The notes beneath the pieces are model-generated. The model ran no database searches. It worked only from the letters and a program-made list of their open reading frames with translations, and had not been told where the DNA came from. A program made the translations under genes and the position numbers. A stretch of DNA of 8,583 bases, from NCBI GenBank assembly GCA_937886455.1, contig CALGCU010000259.1:1-8583 (forward strand). The letters run 5' to 3'. Of the stretch, positions 1 through 6,669 are shown piece by piece. This stretch comes from an uncultured Bacteroidales bacterium. GTDB taxonomy: Bacteria; Bacteroidota; Bacteroidia; Bacteroidales; Paludibacteraceae. How positions within the stretch are numbered: the stretch's first letter is position 1; each line of letters begins with the position of its first letter.

Positions 1-1305
1 ACTGACCCTGATTTTTTGTATATATGGGATGAAAATGTAATACCGGAAATTACGATTCACATCACGGAAGATGAATGGAACAGATTGCTGATGCGCTATG
101 ATGAGCACATGCACAACGCCGACTATTTTCATGCCAATTTCACTTATAAAAAAGGAGACGAATCTTTTTATGTTGCAGACGGAGGCCTGCGCATGCGGGG
201 CAATACCTCACGACGAAGACCGGAAGGAATGATGGGAGAAATGCACAATGCCGACAATCCAGATTGGCACCATTGTCATTTTGGCATTCATTTTCGCAAG
301 TTTCACAAGGACAACGCACACACCATCAAAGGAACGCGCCGCCTGAATCTGAAATGGTTTAAAGATGATGCCTGCTATGTACGCGAAATCTATTGTTATG
401 ATTTGTTTCGCAGATATGGCATTTGGACTGCATTACACAATACATATTGTCGTTTATGGCTACAAGTGGGAAACGAACAACCTGCCTACTATGGTGTGTA
501 TGAAATGATGGAACCCATTGATGATGAATACATAAAACGTCGCACAGAGGGAATGTTTGAAAGTAGCAAGGGACACCTATGGAAATGTGTATATGGCGCC
601 GATTTTCGCAACACAAACAACGAACTCTTTACATGGGACAAAAACGATGGCTCAAATTATCCATACGAGTTTAAAGGCGATTCGTTGAACTTTGCCACAG
701 CCAGAGCGCAACTTCAGGATTTCATACTCAAGTTGAAAGGCAAAAGCGATGAAAGTTTTTACAAATGGATTAAAGAGGTGTGTGATGTAGAGTTATTGCT
801 TAAGACCTACGCTGTAAATGTGGCAGTAGGCATGTGGGATGACCATTGGAACAACACCAACAACTTCTATATCTACTTTAACTCTACCGATAAATTTGCC
901 TACAAATTTTTCCTGATTCCGTATGATTACGACAACACCTTAGGAACTAGTTTGGAATGTGGCATACAATCGGATGCCGGACGCCAAGACCCTTATAATT
1001 GGGGAAAAAACGGACTACTCATGAGCCGTATGATGAAGATTGAGGAATTTAGAATTATCTATAAAAATGCTCTGCTTGAACTTATTGCGCCGGAAAACAA
1101 CCTCCTGCATGTAGATGCAAGCATTGCCCGCATAGAAGCATGGCAAAACAAGATTAAAGACTACATCAGTAACGACACCGAAGAAGACATGTATCTTGAA
1201 GACATACCGGCTTCATGGGGTAATCACCATGAATATCGCTTATTAGAAAGAGGAGAAAACAATTTCTTTGAAGTAAAAGCCAAGTCTATTTTGCTAATGG
1301 AGTAA
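1..1305 (+). CDS. CotH kinase family surface protein, 5' end cut by window edge
   Basis: The reading frame is open from nt 1 (residues TDPDFLYIWDEN), so the true start lies outside the window; the TTG at nt 16 is not a credible start. The 434 visible residues match the CotH family, an atypical protein-kinase fold first known from the Bacillus spore coat and common in Bacteroidetes as secreted or lipoprotein forms. Counting from nt 1, the conserved blocks are RMRGNTSRRRPEG at about 64-76 (nucleotide-binding region), HFRKF at about 97-101 (candidate ATP-contacting Lys), NLKWF at 116-120, YYGVYEMME at about 163-171, DDHWNNTNNFYIY near 280-292 (catalytic-loop-like) and PYDYDNTLG at about 307-315 (metal-binding DYD). 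In Bacteroidetes such domains usually follow a lipoprotein signal and sometimes Ig-like or carbohydrate-binding domains; that part is not visible. The substrate is unknown. It converges on the PAP2 gene with only 32 nt between the stops. Family assignment is firm, function is inferred. Confidence 0.85.
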   Translation, partial: TDPDFLYIWDENVIPEITIHITEDEWNRLLMRYDEHMHNADYFHANFTYKKGDESFYVADGGLRMRGNTSRRRPEGMMGEMHNADNPDWHHCHFGIHFRKFHKDNAHTIKGTRRLNLKWFKDDACYVREIYCYDLFRRYGIWTALHNTYCRLWLQVGNEQPAYYGVYEMMEPIDDEYIKRRTEGMFESSKGHLWKCVYGADFRNTNNELFTWDKNDGSNYPYEFKGDSLNFATARAQLQDFILKLKGKSDESFYKWIKEVCDVELLLKTYAVNVAVGMWDDHWNNTNNFYIYFNSTDKFAYKFFLIPYDYDNTLGTSLECGIQSDAGRQDPYNWGKNGLLMSRMMKIEEFRIIYKNALLELIAPENNLLHVDASIARIEAWQNKIKDYISNDTEEDMYLEDIPASWGNHHEYRLLERGENNFFEVKAKSILLME

Positions 1306-1314
1306 GAGTTTCTT

Positions 1315-1329
1315 ACATTCGCCGAATGT
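1315..1329. terminator. Small hairpin between convergent stops, possible bidirectional terminator
   Basis: ACATTC (1315-1320), loop GCC, GAATGT (1324-1329) form a perfect 6-bp stem in the 32-nt gap between the convergent CotH and PAP2 genes. Position fits a shared terminator, but the stem is short and AT-rich and has no clean T-tract on either side, so this is a weak call. Confidence 0.3.
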
Positions 1330-1337
1330 TTGTTGCA

Positions 1338-1973
1338 TCAATCTGTTGCTTGATAGGATTTAAGACCAATCAATGGTTTATTGTTGCATTTCTTCCACAA
1401 CAATTTATTGAGTTCATAAGTAAGGTAAGCACTACCTGCTCCTAAAACCGCACCGGCCAAGACATCCGTGGGGTAATGTACACCCAGATTCATACGCGAA
1501 TATCCTACACCCGCCGCCCATAGATAGGATGGAACTGCCACATACCATTTGGGGTAGTGCAACGTGAGAGATGTAGCCACCGAAAAGGCAATAGTGGTAT
1601 GAGCAGACGGGAAAGAAGGACTTGTCTCATGCGCCACATTGTGAATGGAATCGGGTAATTTATCATAAGGACGCGGACGATCTACCAGATATTTCATCCC
1701 CATGCTCAATCCCACCGATAGTCCTAAGCCCACACCCGTACAAAGAGCATTTTTAAGTAATGCATCATCTCGAATGGCCAAGGATGTAACACCCATCACA
1801 ACCGGCACAGCAACCGCCACATAAACTGTAGATTCTGAAAGCACATTGCTAAATCCATGCATGGCTGTCTGCTGATTGATGGCATGCAAACAACGCGCAT
1901 CAAAATGCTGAGAAGAAACACTTCCCACACCCAGACATAATACCACAAACAACATAGATATCTTCCGTATCAT
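1338..1973 (-). CDS. PAP2-family membrane phosphatase, exported
   Basis: 211 residues from the ATG at 1973. The start was chosen because residues 1-21 (MIRKISMLFVVLCLGVGSVS) form a clean signal peptide and a Bacteroidetes promoter ends about 20 nt upstream; the longer frame to 2081 reads into the repeat block. All three PAP2 signature motifs are present: K94..RP102 (KYLVDRPRP), PSAH at 122-125, and SRMNLGVHYPTD at 159-170. The presumed catalytic histidines are H125 (proton donor) and H166 (nucleophile), with D170 completing the relay. Several hydrophobic stretches (about 42-66, 76-92, 145-157, 168-187) predict an inner-membrane protein with a periplasmic active site. Family members remove phosphate from lipid pyrophosphates such as undecaprenyl-PP, from lipid A, or from phosphatidylglycerol phosphate; the sequence does not say which. 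It is a single-gene unit pointing away from the rlmL operon. Confidence 0.85.
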   Translation of the reverse strand: MIRKISMLFVVLCLGVGSVSSQHFDARCLHAINQQTAMHGFSNVLSESTVYVAVAVPVVMGVTSLAIRDDALLKNALCTGVGLGLSVGLSMGMKYLVDRPRPYDKLPDSIHNVAHETSPSFPSAHTTIAFSVATSLTLHYPKWYVAVPSYLWAAGVGYSRMNLGVHYPTDVLAGAVLGAGSAYLTYELNKLLWKKCNNKPLIGLKSYQATD

Positions 1974-1999
1974 CACAAATCCTCTTGAAATGTAGTGTA

Positions 2000-2031
2000 C
2001 AAAGGTAAGCAAAGAAGAAAAAACAAGCAAA
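2000..2031 (-). promoter_or_regulatory. Bacteroidetes-type promoter for the PAP2 gene
   Basis: Read on the minus strand, TTTG (2031-2028) is followed after exactly 20 nt by TACCTTTG (2007-2000), matching the Bacteroidetes primary sigma factor consensus (-33 TTTG, -7 TANNTTTG, spacing 19-21). The predicted transcription start is near 1993, giving a leader of about 20 nt before ATG 1973 with no clear Shine-Dalgarno site, as usual in this phylum. Confidence 0.75.
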
Positions 2032-2041
2032 TCACACCTAA

Positions 2042-2209
2042 AGTGAGTACAACGAGCGTCCTGTAGTGTCGTCTTCGACACGTCCTGTAGGCGAAGCCGT
2101 CCTGTAGCTCGCTTGCGAGCGTCCTGTAGTGAGTGAAACGAACGTCCTGTAGCGCAGCGTCCTGTAGGGCTCCGCCCGTCCTATAGCGAATGCAATGAGC
2201 GTCCTATTA
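2042..2209. repeat. Block of eight GTCCTGTAG 9-mers separated by short hairpins
   Basis: The 9-mer GTCCTGTAG begins at 2058, 2082, 2099, 2121, 2144 and 2159, with degenerate copies at 2178 (GTCCTATAG) and 2201 (GTCCTATTA). The spacers are 6-15 nt and mostly self-complementary, often using the last G of the preceding 9-mer: GTGTCG-TCTT-CGACAC (2066-2081), GGC-GAA-GCC (2090-2098), GCTCGC-TT-GCGAGC (2107-2120), CGC-A-GCG (2153-2159), GGGC-TCC-GCCC (2167-2177). Three other intervals are versions of one 18-mer, AGTGAGTACAACGAGCGT (2042-2059), with relatives at 2128-2145 and 2185-2202. The block is non-coding and lies between divergent promoters, 10 nt upstream of the PAP2 -33 element. I do not recognise it as a named repeat family. 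The variable spacing and hairpin spacers exclude an ordinary CRISPR array. Confidence 0.85.
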
Positions 2210-2326
2210 CCTCCCTTACCATTAGATAGGATACATATAGGATGGAAAATGAAAAAAATATGAAAGGCTGAACCTCCATGAGTACGGCTTATTTGAGAAC
2301 CTTTTTCTTGAACCGAAATAAATGTT
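2210..2326. other. Rest of divergent intergenic region
   Basis: This is the remainder of the 416-nt gap between PAP2 and the rlmL-like gene that is neither repeat block nor promoter. I see no gene or RNA here. The only small feature is a repeated ATAGGAT separated by ACAT (about 2225-2242), too short to interpret. Confidence 0.5.
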
Positions 2327-2358
2327 TTTGCAAGATTTACAACAAAAGACTACCTTTG
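2327..2358 (+). promoter_or_regulatory. Bacteroidetes-type promoter for the rlmL-ispD-recG operon
   Basis: TTTG (2327-2330), 20 nt, then TACCTTTG (2351-2358) fits the Bacteroidetes promoter consensus exactly. The predicted start near 2364 leaves a leader of about 25 nt to ATG 2390. The -7 octamer and the spacing are identical to those of the divergent PAP2 promoter. Confidence 0.75.
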
Positions 2359-2389
2359 TAAATAGAAAATAGAACCACCTAAATCGCTA

Positions 2390-3604
2390 ATGCAGATGAC
2401 AACCATATCTCCCAAGCAAGACTATACAGAAAAAACATTCCCCATGTTGGCTAAAACCTTCAAAGGGTTAGAACCCATTTTAGCCAAAGAGTTGATAAAC
2501 TTAGGGGCTGATGACGTAAGGATTGAACGACGTGCTGTATCGTTCTCTGGTAATAAAGAATTACTCTACAAAGCCAATCTATGCCTGCGCACTGCATCAC
2601 GTGTACTCAAACCCATCGCCCACTTCAAAGCAAATGACCCGGAGCAGATATACAAAGAAATGAAAAAAATCAACTGGGAACGTATCATGAGCTTGGAAAA
2701 AACTTTTGTGATTGATGCCACAGTGTTTTCGGATGAGATACGACATTCACAATATGCCACATATCGTGCAAAGGATGCCATTGCCGACTGGTTCTTTGAG
2801 CGTTACAGTAAACGTCCGTCTGTGAACGTGAGTAATCCGGATATACGTATCAATCTACACATTGCTCAAAATCATTGTACTCTTTCTTTGGACAGTTCCG
2901 GAGAATCACTACACAAACGTGGTTGGCGCGTAGCGCAAAACGACGCACCTATCAATGAAGCCTTAGCAGCAGGTATGCTCTTAATGGCTGAATGGGACGG
3001 TCAAAGCGATTTTATCGACCCAATGTGTGGTTCGGGAACACTCCTAATTGAAGCCGCAATGATAGCCCTTAATATCCCACCCGGCATCTATCGTTCTTCA
3101 TTTGCTTTTGAACATTGGAATGATTTTGACGAAGAACTTTTCGACCGGCTATACAATGACGACAGTAACGAACGTGAATTCAACCACACCATATATGGTT
3201 CTGACCAATCTGCATACGCCATCCGTATCGCTGAGCAGAATGTGCGGAGTGCGGGACTGAACAAGTATATCAAACTAAAAGTAACTCCCATACAGACCCT
3301 CACTCCTCCCACACAAGAGTGCTTGATAGTGACCAACCCGCCCTACGGCGAACGTATTGTTGCGGATGATATGTATGGTTTGTACGAAAATATAGGCAAA
3401 TGCCTGAAACATCAATTCGCAGGTTCCACAGCATGGGTCATCAGTTCTCAAGATACTTTCTTAGAGAAAATGGGATTGAAACCTTCCAAAAAAATTAAAT
3501 TATTAAATGGGAAATTAGACTGTTCGTTCTGTAGATACGACCTATTTAAAGGCAAGCGTAATGAGTTTTTGGCAAAGAAAAACAATTTAAACAATCCGGC
3601 ATGA
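2390..3604 (+). CDS. rlmL: THUMP-domain class I 23S rRNA (guanine-N2) methyltransferase, RlmL-like
   Basis: 404 residues. The N-terminal part (about 17-170) is a ferredoxin-like/THUMP RNA-binding region that opens with the typical MLAKTFKGLEPILAKEL. A class I SAM methyltransferase follows: SAM-binding DPMCGSGT at 210-217 and catalytic NPPYGER at 316-322, the NPPY type used for exocyclic-amino methylation of guanine. Its length matches the stand-alone form (like Bacillus YpsC) that corresponds to the N-terminal half of E. coli RlmKL, which makes m2G2445 of 23S rRNA. It acts in the cytoplasm during ribosome assembly. ATG 2390 and ATG 2396 are both possible starts; 2390 is taken because it is the first after the predicted transcription start. 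The stop TGA overlaps the ispD ATG (ATGA at 3601-3604), so the two are translationally coupled. The exact target nucleotide is inferred from the family. Confidence 0.9.
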   Translation: MQMTTISPKQDYTEKTFPMLAKTFKGLEPILAKELINLGADDVRIERRAVSFSGNKELLYKANLCLRTASRVLKPIAHFKANDPEQIYKEMKKINWERIMSLEKTFVIDATVFSDEIRHSQYATYRAKDAIADWFFERYSKRPSVNVSNPDIRINLHIAQNHCTLSLDSSGESLHKRGWRVAQNDAPINEALAAGMLLMAEWDGQSDFIDPMCGSGTLLIEAAMIALNIPPGIYRSSFAFEHWNDFDEELFDRLYNDDSNEREFNHTIYGSDQSAYAIRIAEQNVRSAGLNKYIKLKVTPIQTLTPPTQECLIVTNPPYGERIVADDMYGLYENIGKCLKHQFAGSTAWVISSQDTFLEKMGLKPSKKIKLLNGKLDCSFCRYDLFKGKRNEFLAKKNNLNNPA

Positions 3605-4272
3605 AACGAGCAACAATCATAGTAGCAGGAGGAAGTGGCCTGAGAATGGGAAGTGAATTGCCAAAGCAATTTATTGTCATCGGTGGTAAACCTATTTTAC
3701 TCCGTACATTAGAAACATTCTATGCCTTCGACTCTCAAATGGTCTTAGTTGTTGTCCTGCCTGCCTCGCAAAAAGCTTATTGGCAAGACCTGCTCACACA
3801 ACATCAGTGCACCATCCCGCACATCATAGCAGAAGGAGGCAACACACGCTTTGAATCTGTAAAAAACGGTATTTCTGCATTGCCGGATGACATTGAATTA
3901 ATTGGAGTACATGATGGTGTTCGACCATTTGTATCACCCGAAACACTCAGTCGTTGTTATAGCAATGAAAAACCGGCTATAATCCCTGTCATTCCCATGC
4001 ACGACAGCATAAGACAACTCACACAAGGGGGCAATCTGGCTGTTGATAGGAACGCTTTTGTGGCTGTACAGACACCACAAGTGTTTAACGCCAAACTATT
4101 GCGTCAAGCCTACACCCTCCCCTACAATGTTCAATATACAGATGATGCATCCGTAGTGGAAGCCACTGGTGCAAAAATAGAGCTTACTGAAGGTAATCGA
4201 GAAAACATCAAAATAACAACTCCTTTTGACCTTATCATCGCCGAAGGGATTATCACAAACCAGCCATCATGA
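3601..4272 (+). CDS. ispD: 2-C-methyl-D-erythritol 4-phosphate cytidylyltransferase IspD
   Basis: 223 residues, the usual length. IspD joins CTP and methylerythritol phosphate to give CDP-ME, the third step of the non-mevalonate isoprenoid pathway, in the cytoplasm. The nucleotide-binding loop VAGGSGLRMG is at 8-17 (Arg15), with PKQF and Lys22 just after it. HDGVRPF at 104-110 carries the metal-contacting Asp105. VDRN at 148-151 holds the substrate-binding Arg150, followed by QTPQVF at 157-162. TDDASVVEATG is at 180-190 and NIKITTPFDL at 202-211 supplies Lys204. These residues correspond to the active-site Arg and Lys residues of E. coli IspD. It overlaps both neighbours by ATGA (3601-3604 and 4269-4272). 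An ispD-recG pair is a familiar arrangement in Bacteroidales. No defect is visible. Confidence 0.95.
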   Translation: MKRATIIVAGGSGLRMGSELPKQFIVIGGKPILLRTLETFYAFDSQMVLVVVLPASQKAYWQDLLTQHQCTIPHIIAEGGNTRFESVKNGISALPDDIELIGVHDGVRPFVSPETLSRCYSNEKPAIIPVIPMHDSIRQLTQGGNLAVDRNAFVAVQTPQVFNAKLLRQAYTLPYNVQYTDDASVVEATGAKIELTEGNRENIKITTPFDLIIAEGIITNQPS

Positions 4273-6023
4273 ATTTGCTGGAACAAAATATAACCTACAT
4301 AGCCGGAGTTGGACCTCGGATTGCTGACCTACTCAAACGTGAACTGAACATCCACACTGTGGATGACCTCTTACGTCACTATCCATACAAGCACATTGAC
4401 AGAAGCCGTTTTTATCGCATCAGCGAGATTAACGATGAACATACTTTTGTTCAAATCAAGGGACAAATAGTCAGAATGGAATTACAGGGCGAAGGACGAA
4501 AAACTCGACTATCTGCTGTATTCACTGATGGATATGACACCGTAGAACTGGTGTGGTTTAAGGGATTACGTTATGTGCAAGACCGTCTGAAAACCTCTGA
4601 GATATATGTATTATTCGGAAAGCCAAGCAGATTTAATAACAAGTGGAACTTCCCTCATCCGGAGTTAGAAACACTCCATAATTACAACCTGCAAGGCACT
4701 ACCGGACTTGAACCCCACTACAATACATCCGAGAAGATGAAGTCATCAAACCTGACTTCTAAACAGATTCGTAAAATCATTCACAACCTACTTCCTGCAC
4801 TCAAACAAGGATTGCCCGAAACATTGCCACCCACTTTGATTCAAACATATAAATTGCCTTCTTTGGCAGAAGCACTGTGCCAGATACATTTCCCTTCTAA
4901 CATTGACCAACTCAAACGCGCACGGCAAAGACTCAAGTTTGAAGAACTATTTTATATCCAACTCAACATTCTTCAAAAAGCCAAACAGCGCGAACAAGCA
5001 TACAAAGGATTCACATTCTCTGTTGTAGGAGATTATTTTAACACCTTCTATAAGGACTACTTACCATTTCCTCTGACCAACGCCCAAAAGCGCGTGATTA
5101 AGGAAATAAGAGCTGACATGGGAAGTGGACGCCAAATGAACAGACTTCTGCAAGGTGATGTAGGCAGTGGAAAAACATTGGTTGCCTTAATGTGTACACT
5201 CTTGGCTGCCGACAACAACTACCAAGCATGCATAATGGCTCCCACAGAAATCCTTGCAACACAGCATTTTCATTCTGTAACACAAATGCTGGGTAATTTG
5301 GGAATCAACACAGCACTCCTCACAGGGAGCACTCGAAAATCTGAACGTGAACGCATACACAACGGACTCATAACCGGACAAATACACCTACTGATAGGTA
5401 CTCACGCACTTTTGGAAGACACTGTTCAATTCTATAATCTCGGATTGGTGGTCATAGATGAGCAACACCGATTTGGAGTAGCACAACGCGCAAAAATGTG
5501 GAGCAAGAACACACATCCTCCACACATACTCGTAATGACAGCCACTCCTATTCCACGCACCTTAGCCATGACTGTATATGGCGATTTACGCGTGTCAGTC
5601 ATCGACGAACTCCCACCCGGACGAAAGCCGATACAGACTGCACATTATTACAATACCAGCCGCCAAAAACTCAACACATTCATCCGTCAACAAATAGAAG
5701 CCGGAAGGCAGATTTATGTGGTCTATCCCCTCATTCAAGAATCGGAGAAAATAGACCTCGCCAACTTAGAAGCCGGATATGCCAACATGTGTGAAACATT
5801 TCCCACATACAAAATCAGCATGGTGCATGGCAAGATGAAACCCGCAGAAAAAGACGCACAAATGGAACGATTTGCCAAAGGAGAAACACAGATTATGGTA
5901 GCCACCACTGTCATTGAAGTAGGCGTCAATGTTCCTAACGCATCGGTAATGATAATTGAAAATGCTGAACGATTCGGGCTTTCACAACTCCACCAATTGA
6001 TATTCCATCAGTTGTTTCAATGA
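4269..6023 (+). CDS. recG: ATP-dependent DNA helicase RecG, C-terminus missing at a junction
   Basis: RecG remodels stalled replication forks and branch-migrates Holliday junctions. The N-terminal wedge/OB region is present (GVGPRIADLL near 13-22; OB fold about 55-135). The superfamily 2 helicase core follows: Walker A GDVGSGKT at 296-303, motif Ia APTEILATQH near 324-333, Walker B DEQHRFG at 397-403, motif III TATPIPRT at 424-431, and VATTVIEVGVNVPNA at 544-558. Residues 567-577 read ERFGLSQLHQL, which in RecG is followed directly by RGRVGRG (motif VI). Here the next codons give IFHQLFQ and a stop, in AT-rich unrelated sequence. Native recG therefore ends at about nt 5999, losing the arginine-finger motif and the C-terminal helical hairpin/TRG translocation element, roughly 120 of about 700 residues. 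As written the product could not be an active helicase. Base composition changes at the same point, pointing to a chimeric join rather than gene decay. Confidence 0.93.
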   Translation: MNLLEQNITYIAGVGPRIADLLKRELNIHTVDDLLRHYPYKHIDRSRFYRISEINDEHTFVQIKGQIVRMELQGEGRKTRLSAVFTDGYDTVELVWFKGLRYVQDRLKTSEIYVLFGKPSRFNNKWNFPHPELETLHNYNLQGTTGLEPHYNTSEKMKSSNLTSKQIRKIIHNLLPALKQGLPETLPPTLIQTYKLPSLAEALCQIHFPSNIDQLKRARQRLKFEELFYIQLNILQKAKQREQAYKGFTFSVVGDYFNTFYKDYLPFPLTNAQKRVIKEIRADMGSGRQMNRLLQGDVGSGKTLVALMCTLLAADNNYQACIMAPTEILATQHFHSVTQMLGNLGINTALLTGSTRKSERERIHNGLITGQIHLLIGTHALLEDTVQFYNLGLVVIDEQHRFGVAQRAKMWSKNTHPPHILVMTATPIPRTLAMTVYGDLRVSVIDELPPGRKPIQTAHYYNTSRQKLNTFIRQQIEAGRQIYVVYPLIQESEKIDLANLEAGYANMCETFPTYKISMVHGKMKPAEKDAQMERFAKGETQIMVATTVIEVGVNVPNASVMIIENAERFGLSQLHQLIFHQLFQ

Positions 6024-6381
6024 AGAATATCAATTTTTCTTTTCCTTTGATAACTGAATCGAATGTTGATGAACCTTTCTTCCAATCATCTTTCATTGAA
6101 TCAAAGATTGTTTCTGTATGTTTCAAACCACTCCATTGTTCAATTTGAAGTATTTCTTTTGGTAAATCTTCCATAGTAACTGTAGATGGAATAAATCGTT
6201 TTTCATCAACATATTTTCCTTTAAATTCACAAGTATAAACTTCATCCCAAAATTGGACTTCACCTGTGCTAACTTGTTTATACAATTTTTCTTGGGTTAT
6301 TGCTGATGCAACGAATAATAAAATACCAAATGTTAAAATACCAAATAATCCTGCTATTGTTCCTGCTGTTGATTCTTTCAT
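5935..6381 (-). CDS. Small membrane-anchored protein of unknown function, 3' end lost at the recG junction
   Basis: I do not recognise this protein. The start at 6381 is supported by a Shine-Dalgarno sequence AAGGAT 7 nt upstream and by a 1-nt gap after the previous gene's stop; the in-frame ATG at 6402 lies inside that gene and has no such site. Residues 1-6 are polar, then about 7-27 (GTIAGLFGILTFGILLFVAS) form one transmembrane segment. A charged soluble part of about 100 residues follows, with a single Cys (VYTCEFKGKY). Only nt 6000-6381 (about 127 residues) belongs to this gene; from about 5999 to the stop at 5935 the frame merely reads recG backwards. An N-terminal anchor on a short hydrophilic domain would suit a phage or accessory inner-membrane protein, but this is inference. 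Confidence 0.6.
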   Translation of the reverse strand: MKESTAGTIAGLFGILTFGILLFVASAITQEKLYKQVSTGEVQFWDEVYTCEFKGKYVDEKRFIPSTVTMEDLPKEILQIEQWSGLKHTETIFDSMKDDWKKGSSTFDSVIKGKEKLIFFIETTDGISIGGVVKARIVQHFQLSLPMR

Positions 6382-6382
6382 G

Positions 6383-6658
6383 TTACTTATCCTTATAAAC
6401 AATTATTACATATATTTCAAATTCAATAGGTGTTGCAAATTTTCCAATGAATTCTTTATCTGATGAAAGAATATCATCTAAAATATTATCAATAATATCC
6501 ACTGCTTCATCAGGGGTTTCAAGTTCTGTACTATAAACCTTGCATGAATAATGTTCTGGTAATCTATTATTAATTGCTTCTTCCAAATCTTCTAATGGTA
6601 GTGAATCTTTTTCATGCATTTCAACAGTATTTTTAACGATTTCTTGAATTTCTGTCAT
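6383..6658 (-). CDS. Hypothetical 91-residue protein in AT-rich segment
   Basis: A complete small gene with a good Shine-Dalgarno site (AAGGAT, 5 nt before ATG 6658) overlapping the stop of the Pth2-like gene. The product is acidic in its first two thirds (EEIxNR, LEDLEEAINNRLPEHYSCKV, then DEAVDIIDNILDDIL), with predicted helices and no membrane segment or signal peptide. It ends in a hydrophobic strand, FEIYVIIVYKDK. I see no catalytic motif and do not recognise a family. It sits 10 nt after the upstream gene and 1 nt before the downstream one, so all three are probably one transcript. Gene density, size and low GC suggest phage origin. Confidence 0.7.
   Translation of the reverse strand: MTEIQEIVKNTVEMHEKDSLPLEDLEEAINNRLPEHYSCKVYSTELETPDEAVDIIDNILDDILSSDKEFIGKFATPIEFEIYVIIVYKDK
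6389..6394 (-). promoter_or_regulatory. Shine-Dalgarno site fixing the start of the membrane-protein gene
   Basis: AAGGAT on the minus strand, 7 nt upstream of ATG 6381, inside the last codons of the preceding gene. It decides for 6381 over the in-frame ATG at 6402. Such a site is unlike the flanking Bacteroidales genes. Confidence 0.6.
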
Positions 6659-6663
6659 TTATA

Positions 6664-6669
6664 ATCCTT
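6664..6669 (-). promoter_or_regulatory. Shine-Dalgarno site of the 91-residue gene
   Basis: AAGGAT on the minus strand, 5 nt before ATG 6658, its first base shared with the TAA stop (6671-6669) of the Pth2-like gene. It supports a real, translated gene and a coupling between the two. Confidence 0.6.

Noticed and set aside
1974..2081. N-terminal extension of the PAP2 protein to an ATG at 2081
   Set aside because: It reads through the repeat block and the promoter, and would bury a clean signal peptide that starts at 1973.
2042..2209. CRISPR array
   Set aside because: The constant unit is only 9 nt, spacers are 6-15 nt, vary in length and are self-complementary, and there are no cas genes.
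5498..5794. Plus-strand frame inside recG, 98 residues
   Set aside because: It is an out-of-frame shadow of the conserved helicase core, with low-complexity His/Thr-rich content and no start signal.
5935..5999. C-terminal part of the membrane-protein frame
   Set aside because: These codons are the antisense of recG coding sequence and not part of the AT-rich gene.
6382..6402. Upstream start at 6402 for the membrane protein
   Set aside because: It lies inside the previous gene and lacks a ribosome binding site, whereas 6381 has AAGGAT at 7 nt.
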